Below, one piece after another: positions 1 through 11,325 of a DNA stretch of 64,000 nt (its first letter is position 1; each line of letters opens with the position of its first letter). Both the position numbers and the translations under genes were made by a program. The notes under the pieces are model-generated. The model was not told the DNA's origin, searched no databases, and saw nothing but the letters and a program-made list of their open reading frames with translations. The DNA is taken from assembly GCA_949361645.1 (NCBI GenBank), contig OX442424.1:1255895-1319894 (forward strand), in the 5' to 3' direction. The DNA is from Spongilla lacustris (lineage: Eukaryota; Porifera; Demospongiae; Spongillida; Spongillidae).

Positions 1-1712
1 CTGTGCACAATACCCTCAACCCCTGGGCTGAGTACAAGTCCAATCAAGAAGGAAGCGAGTTATGGCTTCAGCTGATCGTCAACAAGGGTGTGTTGGTGTA
101 CATTGAGGGCACCATGATGACCGAAGTAGCGGGGGAGAAGGTACCTCTGCAAGATATGGAAGTTGTCCTCTCGCAGATAAAGAACATTGTCTTCCATGTT
201 AGTGAGACAGAGACCAATGGTGAGTGTGTGTGTGTGTGCAGGTGACCCTGGTGAGGGTCGGTTAGTGTGCATGTGTGTACGAGAGAGAAGGGTACACATG
301 TACACATGTACACATGTACATGACATTAATCCATGTGTGTGTACTGTATATATGTGCAGGTGTTTAGTATATAAATTGGTCTGTAATTCTTTACTCACAC
401 ACACACACACACACACATGCACACACACACACACACACACACACTCATAAACACACACACACAAACAAACACACACACACATGCACACGCAAACACACAC
501 ACACACACACACACCATGCATTCATCAACAGCTGAACCTCCAGTTGTCTCTCTAAGTGGCAATAGGGCTGGTGTCCATGTGACTATCTCCCTACCCACAT
601 TCCTCCATAAGCAGCTACCAGAAGCTGTGTTCTCTGCTGAGGGCATTTCAGTGTGCCCAGTCCTCTTTAATTCATGTAAGTTGTGGGACTGGGGAGGAGG
701 GCGTCTCAGTGTGCCCAGTCCTCCTTAATTAATGTAAGCTGTATGACTGGGGAGGAGGGATATACCTGTGTACCTTGTCTGGGTAGACTGGGGAGAGGTG
801 GTGAGGAGAGGTGATGATGGATTATGTGTTTAACTGAAGAATCTTCTAACCTTGTCAGTTCATATGCAGAGTAAAGGGTGGGGGAGGAGGGGGGGGGTTT
901 GAAGATACAAGATGGTGGGAGTGGCCATTTGCATAATCCTGTGCACTCTTCCCCAGCACTGCTAGAGATGGACAAGAAGTCAGAGTTGGAGACCCAGCTG
1001 AACAACCACGCCTTCACCAAACTCCAAGACTACTACCGCTCCATGCGCACCTTCCTCCTAGGCAAATCAAGACTCCCCGAGGACAATGATGCTAGGGTCC
1101 TGGCCATTGCCCAGATAAACCGCCCGCTGAACGCCATTGACAACCTGGTGCGCCAGTTGAGCGTGGCCATCCAGGAGCCTTACAGGACTGGTGTGGGGCA
1201 CCTGGCCATTGCAGCAGAGCTGGCCACAAGGCTTGGGGCCCTCCGCATCAATGTCTGCAACAGCGGGTCCAGCCGCTCCCAGCTGAGCTGCAGCCTCTCC
1301 CAGGCCATGACCCTGGCAAGATGTCATGGCCTCCCTCCTCGCCTGCTGAGGACGGCCGCCAACACCATAAGGAAGGACGGCAGCCTTATGTATGTGGCCA
1401 AGAAGAATAATATCGATGTGCAGGCTTCCTTCTCCAAGCCTCCTCCAAGGTGTGTGTGTGGGAAGGTGTGTGTGAGGGAGGTGTGTGTGTGGGAAGGTGT
1501 GTGTGTGGGAAGGTGTGTGTGTGGGAAGGTGTGTGTGTGGGAAGGTGTGTGTGTGGGGAAGTGTGTGTGAGGGAGGTGTGGTGTGAGGGAGGTGTCACAC
1601 TTGCTTCCTTGGGTCCTTATATATAAGGGAAACCCCCCTGTGGTTATTTATTTATGTTAAATCCTCTTCCCTAATTCGCAGGCTGTACCAGCTTCCTCCG
1701 GACCTAATATGA
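1..1712 (+). CDS. INPP4/P-Rex-type inositol polyphosphate 4-phosphatase domain protein, 3' end
   Basis: The last four exons of a gene entering from the left are 1-219, 532-675, 957-1449 and 1682-1712 (stop 1710-1712). All junctions are GT-AG and the phases fit. The 957-1449 exon encodes a CX5R phosphatase-loop motif, CNSGSSR. The residues after it line up with the INPP4 C-terminus: a Ser-Leu-Gln run, HG, P, A, R, G, then KN. The last exon ends in a short Tyr/Pro-rich tail (LYQLPPDLI), as INPP4 ends in a Tyr-Arg-Pro-Pro stretch. INPP4 enzymes remove the 4-phosphate of PI(3,4)P2; P-Rex Rac exchange factors carry a related domain. The canonical INPP4 loop is CKSAKDR, so the Asp before the Arg is missing and activity is doubtful. 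The upstream part lies outside the window, so INPP4 and P-Rex cannot be told apart. Confidence 0.6.
220..531. repeat. CA/GT microsatellites inside an intron
   Basis: This intron of the INPP4-like gene is largely (CA)n with interruptions (about 395-512), running to within about 20 bases of the acceptor at 530-531. A short ACATGTAC palindromic run sits at 295-320. Confidence 0.85.
1450..1600. repeat. GTGTGTG-GGAAG tandem repeat starting at a splice donor
   Basis: Tandem GTGTGTGTGGGAAG-like units fill the 5' part of the last intron. The array starts exactly at the exon boundary, so the donor GT is the first base pair of the repeat. Confidence 0.7.
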
Positions 1713-1783
1713 AGGTGCTAGCCTTGGACTTGATTTGTGTGTGCACCTATTTTTGTGTTTTTTTTATTTTGTATTTATTATTA

Positions 1784-1918
1784 TGTACAGTGTTATGGTG
1801 TAGTGGTGTGTGTGGTATGTGTGTGTACAGTGTTATGGTGTAGTGGTGTGTGTGGTATGTGTGTGTACAGTGTTATGGTGTAGTGGTATGTGTGGTATGT
1901 GTGTGTACAGTGTTATAG
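1784..1918. repeat. 40-bp tandem repeat, about 3.4 copies
   Basis: The unit begins TACAGTGTTATGGTGTAGTG and repeats with a 40-base period. It lies in the 3' UTR or flank of the INPP4-like gene. Confidence 0.8.
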
Positions 1919-2194
1919 TGGATTTGTGTTGTGACGTTTCTTTTTGTTGTTACGTATTCAAAACCAAATCTATGCATCAGTATGCGTGTGTGCTGGTGTT
2001 TGTCACACAAGTGTGGGTGCATGTGCACATGTGGGTGTGCATGTGTAAGTGTGCATCTGTAGAACCGTCATAAGGACAAATAAGAGTATGTACTTTCCCC
2101 TCTCCCTGTTATGCCTTTTCTCCTGGATTTTTGGTAGTGTTTTATTTATTTGATACTAATGCTTGATGATTGTGCGTACATATATACCGAAGTC

Positions 2195-2200
2195 AATAAA
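2195..2200 (+). promoter_or_regulatory. Candidate polyadenylation signal AATAAA
   Basis: This is the only AATAAA noticed downstream of the INPP4-like stop, about 480 bases after it. It would serve that gene if the 3' UTR is long. It is placed by motif alone. Confidence 0.35.
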
Positions 2201-2497
2201 TTATAAGGAGAATTCATATATTGCTTCAATTGTCAGCATTCATATTTACTTGAGTTGTGTACAAGCATACAAATAGCAAATCATTCAATCAGTGACTTTC
2301 AAAAACCAGTTCCACCCCTATTGTGTCCACTGCCATACAATGTGCACATCAAAGTAGCATTTAACTGTACCATGAATTTCATATCAAGAAAACAACAACT
2401 CTACGATTCAGTCTTTAATCAAAGGTTTATCAGTAGGATGGCATTTTCGAAGTACTAAGCTAAGAGTCTGTTACTATGTAATCATTGTTCAACCATG

Positions 2498-3930
2498 TCA
2501 CAGAGTGTACTTAAGCACACCATTAGTATCATATTTTAGAATATAAAGACTACCCCTTAGAGGATCTAGTGCCAATCTACGTGGTCTGTTCAGGTTCCCT
2601 ACTGTGTGGATCTTCTGTCCTTTGGGATCAAAGATGGAGAAGCAGCCTCCATCCCATTCACTGACAAAGCTGTAACCTTCTTCATCAACTGCTACTCCTG
2701 ATGGAGACTTTACATCTCCATATGATCTGACATAAGTACCTTCAGGTGTGAAGACTTGAAAGACCAACTGTAATATGAATATTCCCTTGTGGATCTAAGG
2801 ATAGATCACTTGGAGACTGGAAACAGTTGTCACCAGATCCACTAACACCTATGGTCAACAACCAGTCACCATCTTGACTGAATACTTCAACTCTGTAGTT
2901 GCACAAGTCAGAGACAATCACTCTGTTCTTTGAGTCGACAACCACACCATTTGGATGCCTCAACTGTCCCTGACCTAATCCTTCCTCACCAAACTTATGA
3001 AGGAACTTTCCTCCTGTTGTCAGCTTCTGAATGCGATGATTATTCGAGTCAGCAATATACATCACCTCTTCTATGATGGATATGCTAAAGGGGCCATTGA
3101 ACTGACCATCACCACTCCCTTTGCTACCAATGGTGTTCTTCAGTTGACCACCTTGGTCAAACACATATATGTGGTGATCACCACTGCCCACATAGATATC
3201 TCCATTCTCATGGATGGCAACACATACTGGAACCTTTACTTTGATTACTTGCTGGACATCACATATTGAGATATAATCACTCTTCACCTCAAGGTCATAA
3301 GGACTCCCCTGTACATGAAAACCATCCACTGTGATGAGGAGCTGGTGAGGACCAGCAGTCTGAGGGGTGAGGGTGATGGTGTAGGTACCATCCCCATGGT
3401 CCTCCACCTGAACCAAGACAACTGGTCCATCATGTGACTTGGGCTTCAGCTCAGCCTTCACCTGCAGACCACCACATGGGTACCTCTCTCCCTTTGATGT
3501 CTTGGTCTCCACTTTAACATGGTACTTTCTGTTCACCATGGATACAGACTTAAAAGCACACAATGACATACAATCAGAAGGGGATGGAGATAGGTCCACA
3601 ACTCCACCAAATTCAGATAGTACTTTGGCAAGAGAGTCTGACTGAAAAGTAGCAGATAGCTTGTAGCTACGTGGATTTGGAGTGAGGGACACATCCTCCA
3701 CCTCCCGATGGAGGTTCTGAGGGAAAGCACTAGCCCCTCCCACTGGGATGGGAACATTTCTTAGACAGGTGGGACACTGAAGGCTTTTCTGAGGTCCAAC
3801 CTTCTCCATCTCCTTGTGAAGGCACTGACAACAGAAGGAGTGCAGACATGGTAGTATTCTTGGGTCATTGACGGGTCCAGAGCACATCTGACAGGTCACG
3901 TGATGTGGAAGGCAATCCTTTGTAGTCTTT
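2498..3930 (-). pseudogene. TRIM-NHL copy 1: start lost, B-boxes deleted, frameshifted
   Basis: This copy is close to the intact copy at 6960-9128 but broken in three ways. The ATG used by the other copies reads AAG here (3927-3929), leaving only an internal Met at 3897-3899. After the RING finger (C3HC4) the protein jumps straight to the segment before the filamin repeat, so both B-boxes and the coiled coil are missing. In the NHL propeller about 11 bases are lost near 2760, so the first frame stops at 2742 and the last roughly 85 residues continue in another frame down to 2498. The filamin-type repeat and several NHL repeats are still readable. The order elsewhere is RING, B-box, B-box, coiled coil, filamin, NHL. 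A truncated RING-filamin-NHL protein cannot be excluded, but decay is the simpler reading. Confidence 0.85.
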
Positions 3931-4394
3931 CTACAGACAAGATGAAATTAACATTGCAGTAACTGCATGCAAATAGAAGATTAAACCCTGCTTGACCTGC
4001 ACATACTAGGGGGGGGTGATAATTCATGACTTTTGAATTTAAAGTCGTCCACTTGGGAGTTGATTCCCCATAAGGAAATAAGATTTCTTGTGTAAAAATT
4101 TCTTTTTTTCCTTGAAAATAACACCCCACCTCTGCTAAATTTCTATCTACATTGAATTTTGAGTATTCGGAAATTCATAGTGTTATGGTACATGTCAAGC
4201 CTCCTTCTCTCCTGTCTGTGAGCCATCCCCTGCTGCTCAGTGGACCTGCTTGCAAAGTTGGCCTTAGTCTGATACTACCATAAAAGCTCCAGCTACCTTT
4301 AAGCCAAAGTGGCTACCCTGTATAACCCCTGAAGGAAGGATTCTGGCCATTTCTTAGTTGCTGACATCTCTGCAGAATGATTGATCTTATCACT

Positions 4395-4616
4395 GTAGGC
4401 CACACTGCCTCTCCATGCCTATAGTCCACCTTACCACACTGCCTCTCCATGCCTACATAGTCCACCTTACCACACTGCTTCTCCATGCCTATAGTCCACC
4501 TTACCACACTGCCTCTCCATGCCTACATAGTCCACCTTACCACACTGCCTCTCCATGCCTACATAGTCCACCTTACCACACTGCCTATATAGTCCACCTT
4601 ACCACGCTGCCTCTCC
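4395..4616. repeat. 34-37 bp tandem repeat, about six copies
   Basis: The unit contains CCACACTGCCTCTCCATGCC followed by (TACA)TAGTCCACCTTA. Copies vary in length by the ACA insertion. No gene is seen in 3935-5590 apart from this array. Confidence 0.85.
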
Positions 4617-5594
4617 ATACCAGTACTGTGCACTGGTGTGTCATCTATGTTGTTTGCCTGCTCCTTCACTGGATACTGCTGTGGGAATGACTCATCAATT
4701 CCATAGTCTCCTCATGGCATCCAGTCTGAACTGCTGATCTCTCTCCCTCATATAATGTTCCATTCTCTCCATAATCCTCTGGGCCTTCATTATACTACAC
4801 AGTGTCTACTCACTTAGAACAAAACATCTTTCCTTCTGTCTTCTGGTCCTCATAGACTATATATAGTACTCGTAATGTATTCATTCCTTCATTTTGCTTT
4901 GTGAACAATTCCCTTTACTCTTTCAAAGCTTTTCATTCATGCTTGTTTCACCATACCTCATCCTCCCATCACTGAATCTTTCCCTGAACTTCTCCACCCT
5001 CCTCTGGATGGTGGATGGTGACACACATGAAAGTACTTCGCATATACTTGCTTTGCAACTTTCCTTACAGCCCTGGCATTGGTCACTGCTTCTCTCTACA
5101 GGTGGTATCTCAGCATCCCTAATTATTTTCAGTCCTTTTTCGTTTTTAAATTTTTATTTAAGTTCGTCGACGCTTTGCATGATATTGTTTAGGTTCGTTT
5201 TTCAGTGATTCGTATCAAGAAAGAACGTGTATATTGTTGTAATTCGTTTAGAGGCAAATTCTGGCGAAGCTATTACGTGTGCAAAAGTGGTACTGCCCAC
5301 CGCATTCAACGTTAACCGTTATCATTGTCGCGCATCCCGCCCTTGGGACAGACTGGGTTTGGAATTACCGTTGTCGGTACGCGGTATAACCGCAATTATT
5401 AATACTGCAAACTTAATAACTAGCGTTATGTACGTTCAATGGTTCGTCTGATGTTAAAAGCGTTATTGGTTTTCATGTTATCGTGCGAGAGTGGAAACAA
5501 CGAAAATGGACTGAAATTACGGTAATGAACAGTACAAATCGATAGGTATAGGATCTCTGTACCTACAAACAGAATTCGAAGCGATTTGACTACT

Positions 5595-6366
5595 CCCAGT
5601 GGCGGATCCAGGAATTGGGAGGGGGGGGGGGGGGGGGCACCGGCGAGGGTGTGGCAAGGGGTGGGACGAAGTATAGGCGGGGCCGGCCCGGGGAGGGTGC
5701 GGGAGGGGGGCACCCCTCCCGCCCAGCTAGGGGGTGTGGGGGAGCGCTGTAAGCTCCCCCACCGGGGTCTGGGGCTCCGCCCCAGAAGCCAACGCTTTTT
5801 GCGTAGAAAACCCCCCAAAAAGTACGTAAAAACTGCACTAAAAATGTAATTACTGATCGAGGCTGGGGAGCGACAGATCAAGAGCTCAGCCGCTATATGT
5901 TCAATGCGCCGATGCATCGCCGTTGATAGTACATGTCCTGAAGTTGAACTCAACCGTTTATTCGTTTAGAAAATATTAAAATGCTACCTTTTTCATATGG
6001 TCACATGACGCGTGGGCGTTTATTGCTTTGTTTGCCTCCACGGAAATATATGGGCTATAGCTAATTTTGGGGTTATGCTCGGTTTTTGGTACTTTTCGAT
6101 ATGCTCTCTAGAGGGAAAATTGAATAACATACGCTAAACGGTCGGCTAATGATCTCTGCCTGTACGTACTTCTATTGTAGAGCCAAATGCTTATACGTCA
6201 CGCGATAAAAGCAATCATATTCATACTTGGCCCTGACCCATGTATCATTATGTGCGTAGGCGTACGTATAGGCCAGTTCTGCCGTAGCTATATCTCTGCG
6301 CTGCGTTTGCATACATTCGCGTACACATAGTCGTACATGTACGTGTATACGCAGGGGCGGGACCCT

Positions 6367-6402
<36 letters not shown>

Positions 6403-6442
6403 GGGCCCGTTGTGCCCCCCCCCCCCTGGATCCGCTACTGAC
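5595..6442. mobile_element. GC-rich hAT-like nonautonomous element(s)
   Basis: The left end CAGTGGCGGATCCAGG is matched in inverted orientation by CCTGGATCCGCTACTG at 6427-6442. Both ends carry long G or C tracts (5621-5637, 6370-6400, 6414-6427). Such CAGnGGCGGATCCAGG ends are typical of hAT-type nonautonomous elements. The flanking 8-mers do not match cleanly, so two nested or abutting insertions are possible; a second terminus-like CAGGGGCGGGACCC lies at 6353. Part of this element (5640-5925) recurs at 40500-40790. It has no coding capacity. Confidence 0.6.
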
Positions 6443-6959
6443 TCCTACCTAAAGTTATGGCGGGTTTAATTACAATCGATCGTTTATAAATTTATCAGTT
6501 CATGTTAATAATTTATATGCTGGAAGTCCATCCCGAAAGAGCTACATGTAGCAATGGCTGCATGATTAAATTTGTGCACTGATGACTGATTCATTAGCCA
6601 CGCCGCATAAAAAGTTGGACATGCATATACATGAATTTCTCAAGCTAAAATCAGCACATTTGTAGAACATAGAGGCTTGTTTATGTCAATAACATGTAAG
6701 GAAAATGTGTACAAGCAAAGCATACCAATAGCAAATAATTCACTCAGTGACTTTAAACCAAAGCCACCCCTATTGTGTCCATGCATGCAACTGCTGCAAT
6801 GAGGAAAACAAAGTAGCATAGGATGCAAAACTGTACCATGAATTTCATATCAAGAAAACAGCAATTCTACGATTCATTAATCAAAGCTAAATGGTTTATC
6901 AGTACGACTCGCTGAGAGCCTGTTATTATGTAATCATTGTTGTACCGTGTGCCGTGTGG

Positions 6960-9128
6960 TCACAGAGTGTACTTAAGAACACTATTAGCATCGGTTGGAA
7001 CATAAAGACTACCTCTTAGAGGATCTAATGCCACTCCACATGGTTTGTTCCTGATCCATACTGTGTGGATCTTCTGTCCTTTGGGATCAAAGATGGAGAA
7101 GCATCCACTCTGCCATTCACTAACAAAGCTGTAACCTTCTTCATCAACTGCTACATTTACTCCTGATAGATCCTTTATATCTCCATATGATCTGACATAA
7201 GTACCTTCAGGTGTGAAGACTTTGATGGTGTTTGAACCACTAGCTGCAACATGAATATTCCCTTGTGAGTCTAAGCAATCACTAGATCCAGTACCATCTA
7301 TGGTCAATAACCAGCCACCATCTTGACTGAATACTTGAAACCTGTTGTTGTGAAAGTCAGAGACAATCACTCTGTTCTTTGAGTCAACAACCACACCATT
7401 TGGATACCTCAACTGTCCCTGACCTAATCCTTCCGTACCAAACTTACGAAGGAACTTTCCTCCTGTTGTCAGCTTCTGTATGCGATTATTATCAGAGTCG
7501 GCAACATACATCACCTCTCCTATGATGCATATGCCACAGGGTAAATAGAAGTAACCATCACCACCTCCCATGCCACCAATGGTGTTCTTCAGGAGGCCAC
7601 CTTGGTCAAACACATATATGTGGTGATCACCACTGCCCACATAGATATCTCCATTCTCATGGATGGCAACACATGATGGATGCGGTACATTGATTTCTTG
7701 CTGGACAGCACATATTGAGGTATAATCACTCTTCACCTCAAGGTCATAAGGACTCCCCTGTACATGATGACCATCCACTGTGATGAGGAGCTGGTGAGGA
7801 CCAGCAGTCTGAGGGGTGAGGGTGATGGTGTAGGTACCATCCCCATGGTCCTCCACCTGAACCAAGACAACTGGTCCATCATGTGACTTGGGCTTCAGCT
7901 CAGCCTTCACCTGCAGACCACCACATGGGTACCTCTCTCCCTTTGATGTCTTGGTCTCCACTTTAACATGGTACTTTCTGTTCACCCTGGATATAGAATT
8001 AGAAGTGTACATACATTCAGAAGGGGATAGGTCCACAACTCTACCAAATTCAGACAGTATTTTGGCAAGAGAGTCTGCGGACTCAAAATTAGCAAATAGG
8101 TGGTAGCTATGTGGATTTAGAGTGAGGGACATATTCTCCACCTTCTTGAGGGTAGCCTTCAGTTCAGTGGGTACCAGTCCTCCAAGAGCTACCACCTCAT
8201 GGTCAGTGTGGGTCTGGAGGATGTGGGAGGTCACCTCAGTGTAGTGACTGATGTCATGTTGGATCTTCTCAAACTGCTCCTTCTGAAGGGTCAGAGATGT
8301 TGTCTTGGAGAGTGCAATGGTTTCCAACTCCATCAACAACACTTTCTTTCTTTCCTCCAATATCTCCATCAGTTGCTTAAAGGTCTGTATGATGGCCAGT
8401 TCAGCTTCTTGTTTGGAGGTCTCCACCTGTTGCATCTTCTTATTGGCATCAATGGCATCAGCCAATGTTGACACAACCTCTTGTGCACATTGAAGTGTCC
8501 CTCTCATTTCATCTCTATCAGCTTCTGCAACAGTGGACAGCTCAGTGATGTTGTGGTCTTTGTGAACTGCTATGACACAGAGCTGACAGATTGAACAGGT
8601 ACAAGTCTTACAGTAGAAGTCCAATTCTTGTTTCTTATGTTTTGGATAAGAGCAGTGATGCTCTGCTGGTTTTATGAGTGTTGGTAGCAGTGTGGCTGAC
8701 TCCCTGTCCAGTCCTATCACATTGTGCTGGGACAGATGTAGAGCATGATTGTGACATTCTTGGCCAAATGTGCACATGAACATGTGACATGAGCAACAGA
8801 ACACAACTGCAGGATCATTGCATCCTTGTACACAGAAGGTACAAGACACTCCAGAGCTACTGGCTAACTTGGACATGTATCCAGCAACCTCCACCTCAAA
8901 TCCAAGATGGAGGTTCTGAGGGAAAGCACTGGCCCCTCCCACTGGGATGGGAACATTTCTTAGACAGGTGGGACACTGAAGGCTTTTCTGAGGTCCAACC
9001 TTCTCCATCTCCCTGTGAAGGCACTGACAACAGAAGGAGTGCAGACATGGTAGTATTCTTGGGTCACTGAAGGGCCCAGAGCACATCTGACAGATCACAT
9101 GATGTGGAAGGCAATCCTTTGTAGTCAT
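6960..9128 (-). CDS. TRIM-NHL protein, class VII-like E3 ubiquitin ligase (intact copy 2)
   Basis: One uninterrupted 722-residue reading frame. A C3HC4 RING finger uses C13, C16, C28, H30, C33, C36, C52 and C55. Two B-box zinc fingers follow (about 98-145 and 165-205), then a Gln/Glu/Lys-rich coiled coil (to about 330), an immunoglobulin-like filamin repeat (about 370-475) with the GDGTYTITLTPQTAG core, and five or six NHL repeats to the end. This is the architecture of TRIM2/TRIM3/TRIM71-type proteins, which act in the cytoplasm as ubiquitin ligases and RNA or protein regulators through the NHL propeller. The start is chosen because all copies share MTTKDC or MTTMDC there. On the coding strand a TGTAG lies directly before AATG, so the whole coding exon may follow a 5' UTR intron. 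It is one of only two intact members in the window. Confidence 0.93.
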   Translation of the reverse strand: MTTKDCLPHHVICQMCSGPFSDPRILPCLHSFCCQCLHREMEKVGPQKSLQCPTCLRNVPIPVGGASAFPQNLHLGFEVEVAGYMSKLASSSGVSCTFCVQGCNDPAVVFCCSCHMFMCTFGQECHNHALHLSQHNVIGLDRESATLLPTLIKPAEHHCSYPKHKKQELDFYCKTCTCSICQLCVIAVHKDHNITELSTVAEADRDEMRGTLQCAQEVVSTLADAIDANKKMQQVETSKQEAELAIIQTFKQLMEILEERKKVLLMELETIALSKTTSLTLQKEQFEKIQHDISHYTEVTSHILQTHTDHEVVALGGLVPTELKATLKKVENMSLTLNPHSYHLFANFESADSLAKILSEFGRVVDLSPSECMYTSNSISRVNRKYHVKVETKTSKGERYPCGGLQVKAELKPKSHDGPVVLVQVEDHGDGTYTITLTPQTAGPHQLLITVDGHHVQGSPYDLEVKSDYTSICAVQQEINVPHPSCVAIHENGDIYVGSGDHHIYVFDQGGLLKNTIGGMGGGDGYFYLPCGICIIGEVMYVADSDNNRIQKLTTGGKFLRKFGTEGLGQGQLRYPNGVVVDSKNRVIVSDFHNNRFQVFSQDGGWLLTIDGTGSSDCLDSQGNIHVAASGSNTIKVFTPEGTYVRSYGDIKDLSGVNVAVDEEGYSFVSEWQSGCFSIFDPKGQKIHTVWIRNKPCGVALDPLRGSLYVPTDANSVLKYTL

Positions 9129-9875
9129 TCTACATATGAGATGAATCTGTAACTGTGTGCAAATGTAGAAGATTTAACCCCGAGCAAGAGTTCCAGCTAT
9201 CTTAATTCAAGTCACACCCAATAACAACCAAACAATCAAGAACTATACTGCTTAAATACACAAAGCATATTGCACAATACTGGAGATAAAGGAGAAGGTG
9301 GCCCAGTACTGGTACATGTGTGTTGCTAGAGCACTAGAGTGGCTAAATGTATAGGAAGCATACAGACAGGGACTACTTAAAATGCATGCGTGTAAGCATG
9401 CAGACAGGGACTTACTACTGTTACATTTTATTTGTGTCTTGTTGCATGAGCTTCTGTGCATGCATGATTTGTACTCCTTTCTTCTAGTGTGGCTAAATGT
9501 ACCAAATGTCCTGTGCTTAGCAACCATATACATGAAAGGACAGAAAATATGTTTGGGTGTACCTAAGAACACACCCCATCATAGATCCTTTGAGAAAGGG
9601 TCAAACTCAAGGAGCCATACTGATATAAAGTATTGTGTAATGGGTCCTGTTGGTTGGTGACCTTGGTGACCTTTACACACTTTCTTCATGCATTCCTAAG
9701 ACCCCCTTGGGGCTGATGATATTACAAGGGCCACATAGCTGGTCCTGACTTAGAAAGGATGCATGTATACATCACATAGCGATGAATACATAAGACGTAG
9801 CTGTAGTTCTTTTATGTGCATGTGAATCAAAAAATTTCATTGTGAAATTACTACTATTACTACTATTGGAAACTA

Positions 9876-10022
9876 CAATTAATAAAAAGTATTGTTTGTG
9901 AAGTTTATATTACATCCCACTAATTTTGTTCAAAAACCTTATTATACTATACCAGTAGTAAAAATAGAAAATGGGCTTGTACTGATCTAATCTACATCAC
10001 AAACAATACTTTTTGTTAATTG
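9876..10022. mobile_element. 147-bp inverted-repeat MITE with TA target site
   Basis: Arms CAATTAATAAAAAGTATTG and its complement near 9997-10022 match over about 25 bases with one or two mismatches. TA dinucleotides flank both ends (9874-9875, 10023-10024), as for Tc1/mariner-type elements. The stretch 9130-9875 shows no gene. Confidence 0.6.
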
Positions 10023-10190
10023 TACTGATCAGATTCTATTTTTAGTGCAGGGATTTGAATACTAGGGTAATGCATTACATTCTCAATGCCTACACTTAAA
10101 ATTGTGAGTATACTCCATAGCAGTGCAAAATAAATGAGGGCATTCATTTGATCATTCTATTCAGTTTGGGCATTATATGGCCTACATATA

Positions 10191-10247
10191 TCTACTAGCT
10201 TGGTGTGCTTCTACTAGCTTGGTGTGCTTCTACTTGCTTGGTGTGCT
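10191..10247. repeat. 19-bp tandem repeat, three copies
   Basis: The unit TCTACTAGCTTGGTGTGCT is repeated three times; the third copy has one substitution and is cut short at its junction. Confidence 0.85.
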
Positions 10248-10318
10248 CTACATGTACATCATTTTCCACATAACAGAAGATGCCGATAATAATATTACTT
10301 AGTCTTAATTATTACATA

Positions 10319-10426
10319 GAGGTCTTTCCGTAGGTGTGGCCAAGCAGTACAGTAATGTATGGCAAGACATACACACGTATAGGTAGGCGAGTGCACACCA
10401 ATGTACCACACCTAAGGAAAAACCTC
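10319..10426. mobile_element. 108-bp inverted-repeat MITE with TA target site
   Basis: The left arm GAGGTCTTTCCGTAGGTGTG and right arm CACACCTAAGGAAAAACCTC are inverted copies with two mismatches. TA flanks each end (10317-10318 and 10427-10428). It is too short to code. Confidence 0.65.
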
Positions 10427-10779
10427 TAAGACCCACAAAGGATCCTACATGCAAGCAAGGATCTCGTATAACCAGCTCAGAAATTAATTTCGAAATGAAG
10501 AAATATCAAATCATGTATGCAAGAGGTACTGTCCCTTGGGCTGGTTTATCTTGAATTTCAAGATGCAATCAGGGAGGGTGACGGACTTAGAGTGCTCTGA
10601 TGTGAGAAGTTTATGTTTCTATGGTTCAAATTTGAGCATAGGACTTTACCAGACCCACTTTTCAGGTAGCGGATCCATCCGTAGCGGGAAAAGTTGGGTC
10701 TGGGTACGAGACTAGGCTATGGGGCTCGTGTCTGACCCCTCGAAAATGAATGACTGACACAGTGAATGCAGGTTATTTG

Positions 10780-11316
10780 TAGTTGGGCGTGGCCCGCCCT
10801 TCGCGTATTGGCGGAAGCAAGCCTATACCAAGATTTGTTCTGAAGTGTTATGTAATATCGTTGTGAATATCGTTATGTTAGTACATTCGGGTAGTGATTA
10901 TTAGATTACGTGGTGATAATGCGGTTTTGTGTGTCTGCGCTGCAGAGCAGCTGCTCAAGATATGTACATGTATTGCTTCGGGTGCAGTGTCGATGAGTTG
11001 GGCATGGCCCGCCCTTCGCATTGTAGTTCAGGCTTCATAGTAGCAGGGCAGCGCAACTCTTTAGCTGCCTCTGTAACACATTCGCAAACAAAAGCAATGT
11101 TTGTCCGCTCCATGAAAATTCATATACATGTAAGGTAAATGGAAGGAACAGCTGCCTATCATTACCTCACATCAGCCGCTAATTGGGTGATAATGGGACC
11201 CACTTGAACGCTGCAATCCGATTGGACTGCAATCCCCGTTGCAGCAGAACAAATCCAGGTATAGGCTTGCAACCCGACCTTCCGCCAATACGCGAAGGGC
11301 GGGCCACGCCCAACTA
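10780..11316. mobile_element. Mutator-like nonautonomous element with perfect 9-bp target duplication
   Basis: The element begins TAGTTGGGCGTGGCCCGCCC and ends with the inverse; the terminal repeats match exactly for 38 bases. The similarity extends about 25 bases further inward after a 9-base insertion in the right arm. The 9-mer GGTTATTTG flanks both sides (10771-10779, 11317-11325), the duplication length typical of Mutator-superfamily elements. A degenerate internal copy of the terminus (GAGTTGGGCATGGCCCGCCC) starts near 10994. A 57-bp derivative sits at 34640-34696. The 69-codon frame inside has no recognisable product. Confidence 0.85.
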
Positions 11317-11325
11317 GGTTATTTG

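Larger units (their letters stand above)
2240..9165. repeat. Tandem duplication containing TRIM-NHL copies 1 and 2
   Basis: Segments 2240-3990 and 6690-9165 align along their length, including the 3' flank (a shared GTACCATGAATTTCATATCA segment at 2370 and 6835) and the 5' flank (AAATAGAAGATTAAACCC versus AAATGTAGAAGATTTAACCC). This is a local tandem duplication of the whole gene. About 2.7 kb of unrelated sequence lies between the copies, including a mobile element at 5595-6442. Confidence 0.8.

Noticed and set aside
60..521. Long Cys/Val or His/Thr repeat frames (also at 16323, 17330, 34377, 40885, 56684, 59890)
   Set aside because: They are translations of CA/GT microsatellites, open only because the repeat lacks stops.
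5426..5953. Pro/Gly-rich 175-codon frame
   Set aside because: It is a by-product of a GC-rich mobile element with homopolymer runs, and the paralogous copy at 40.5 kb does not preserve it.
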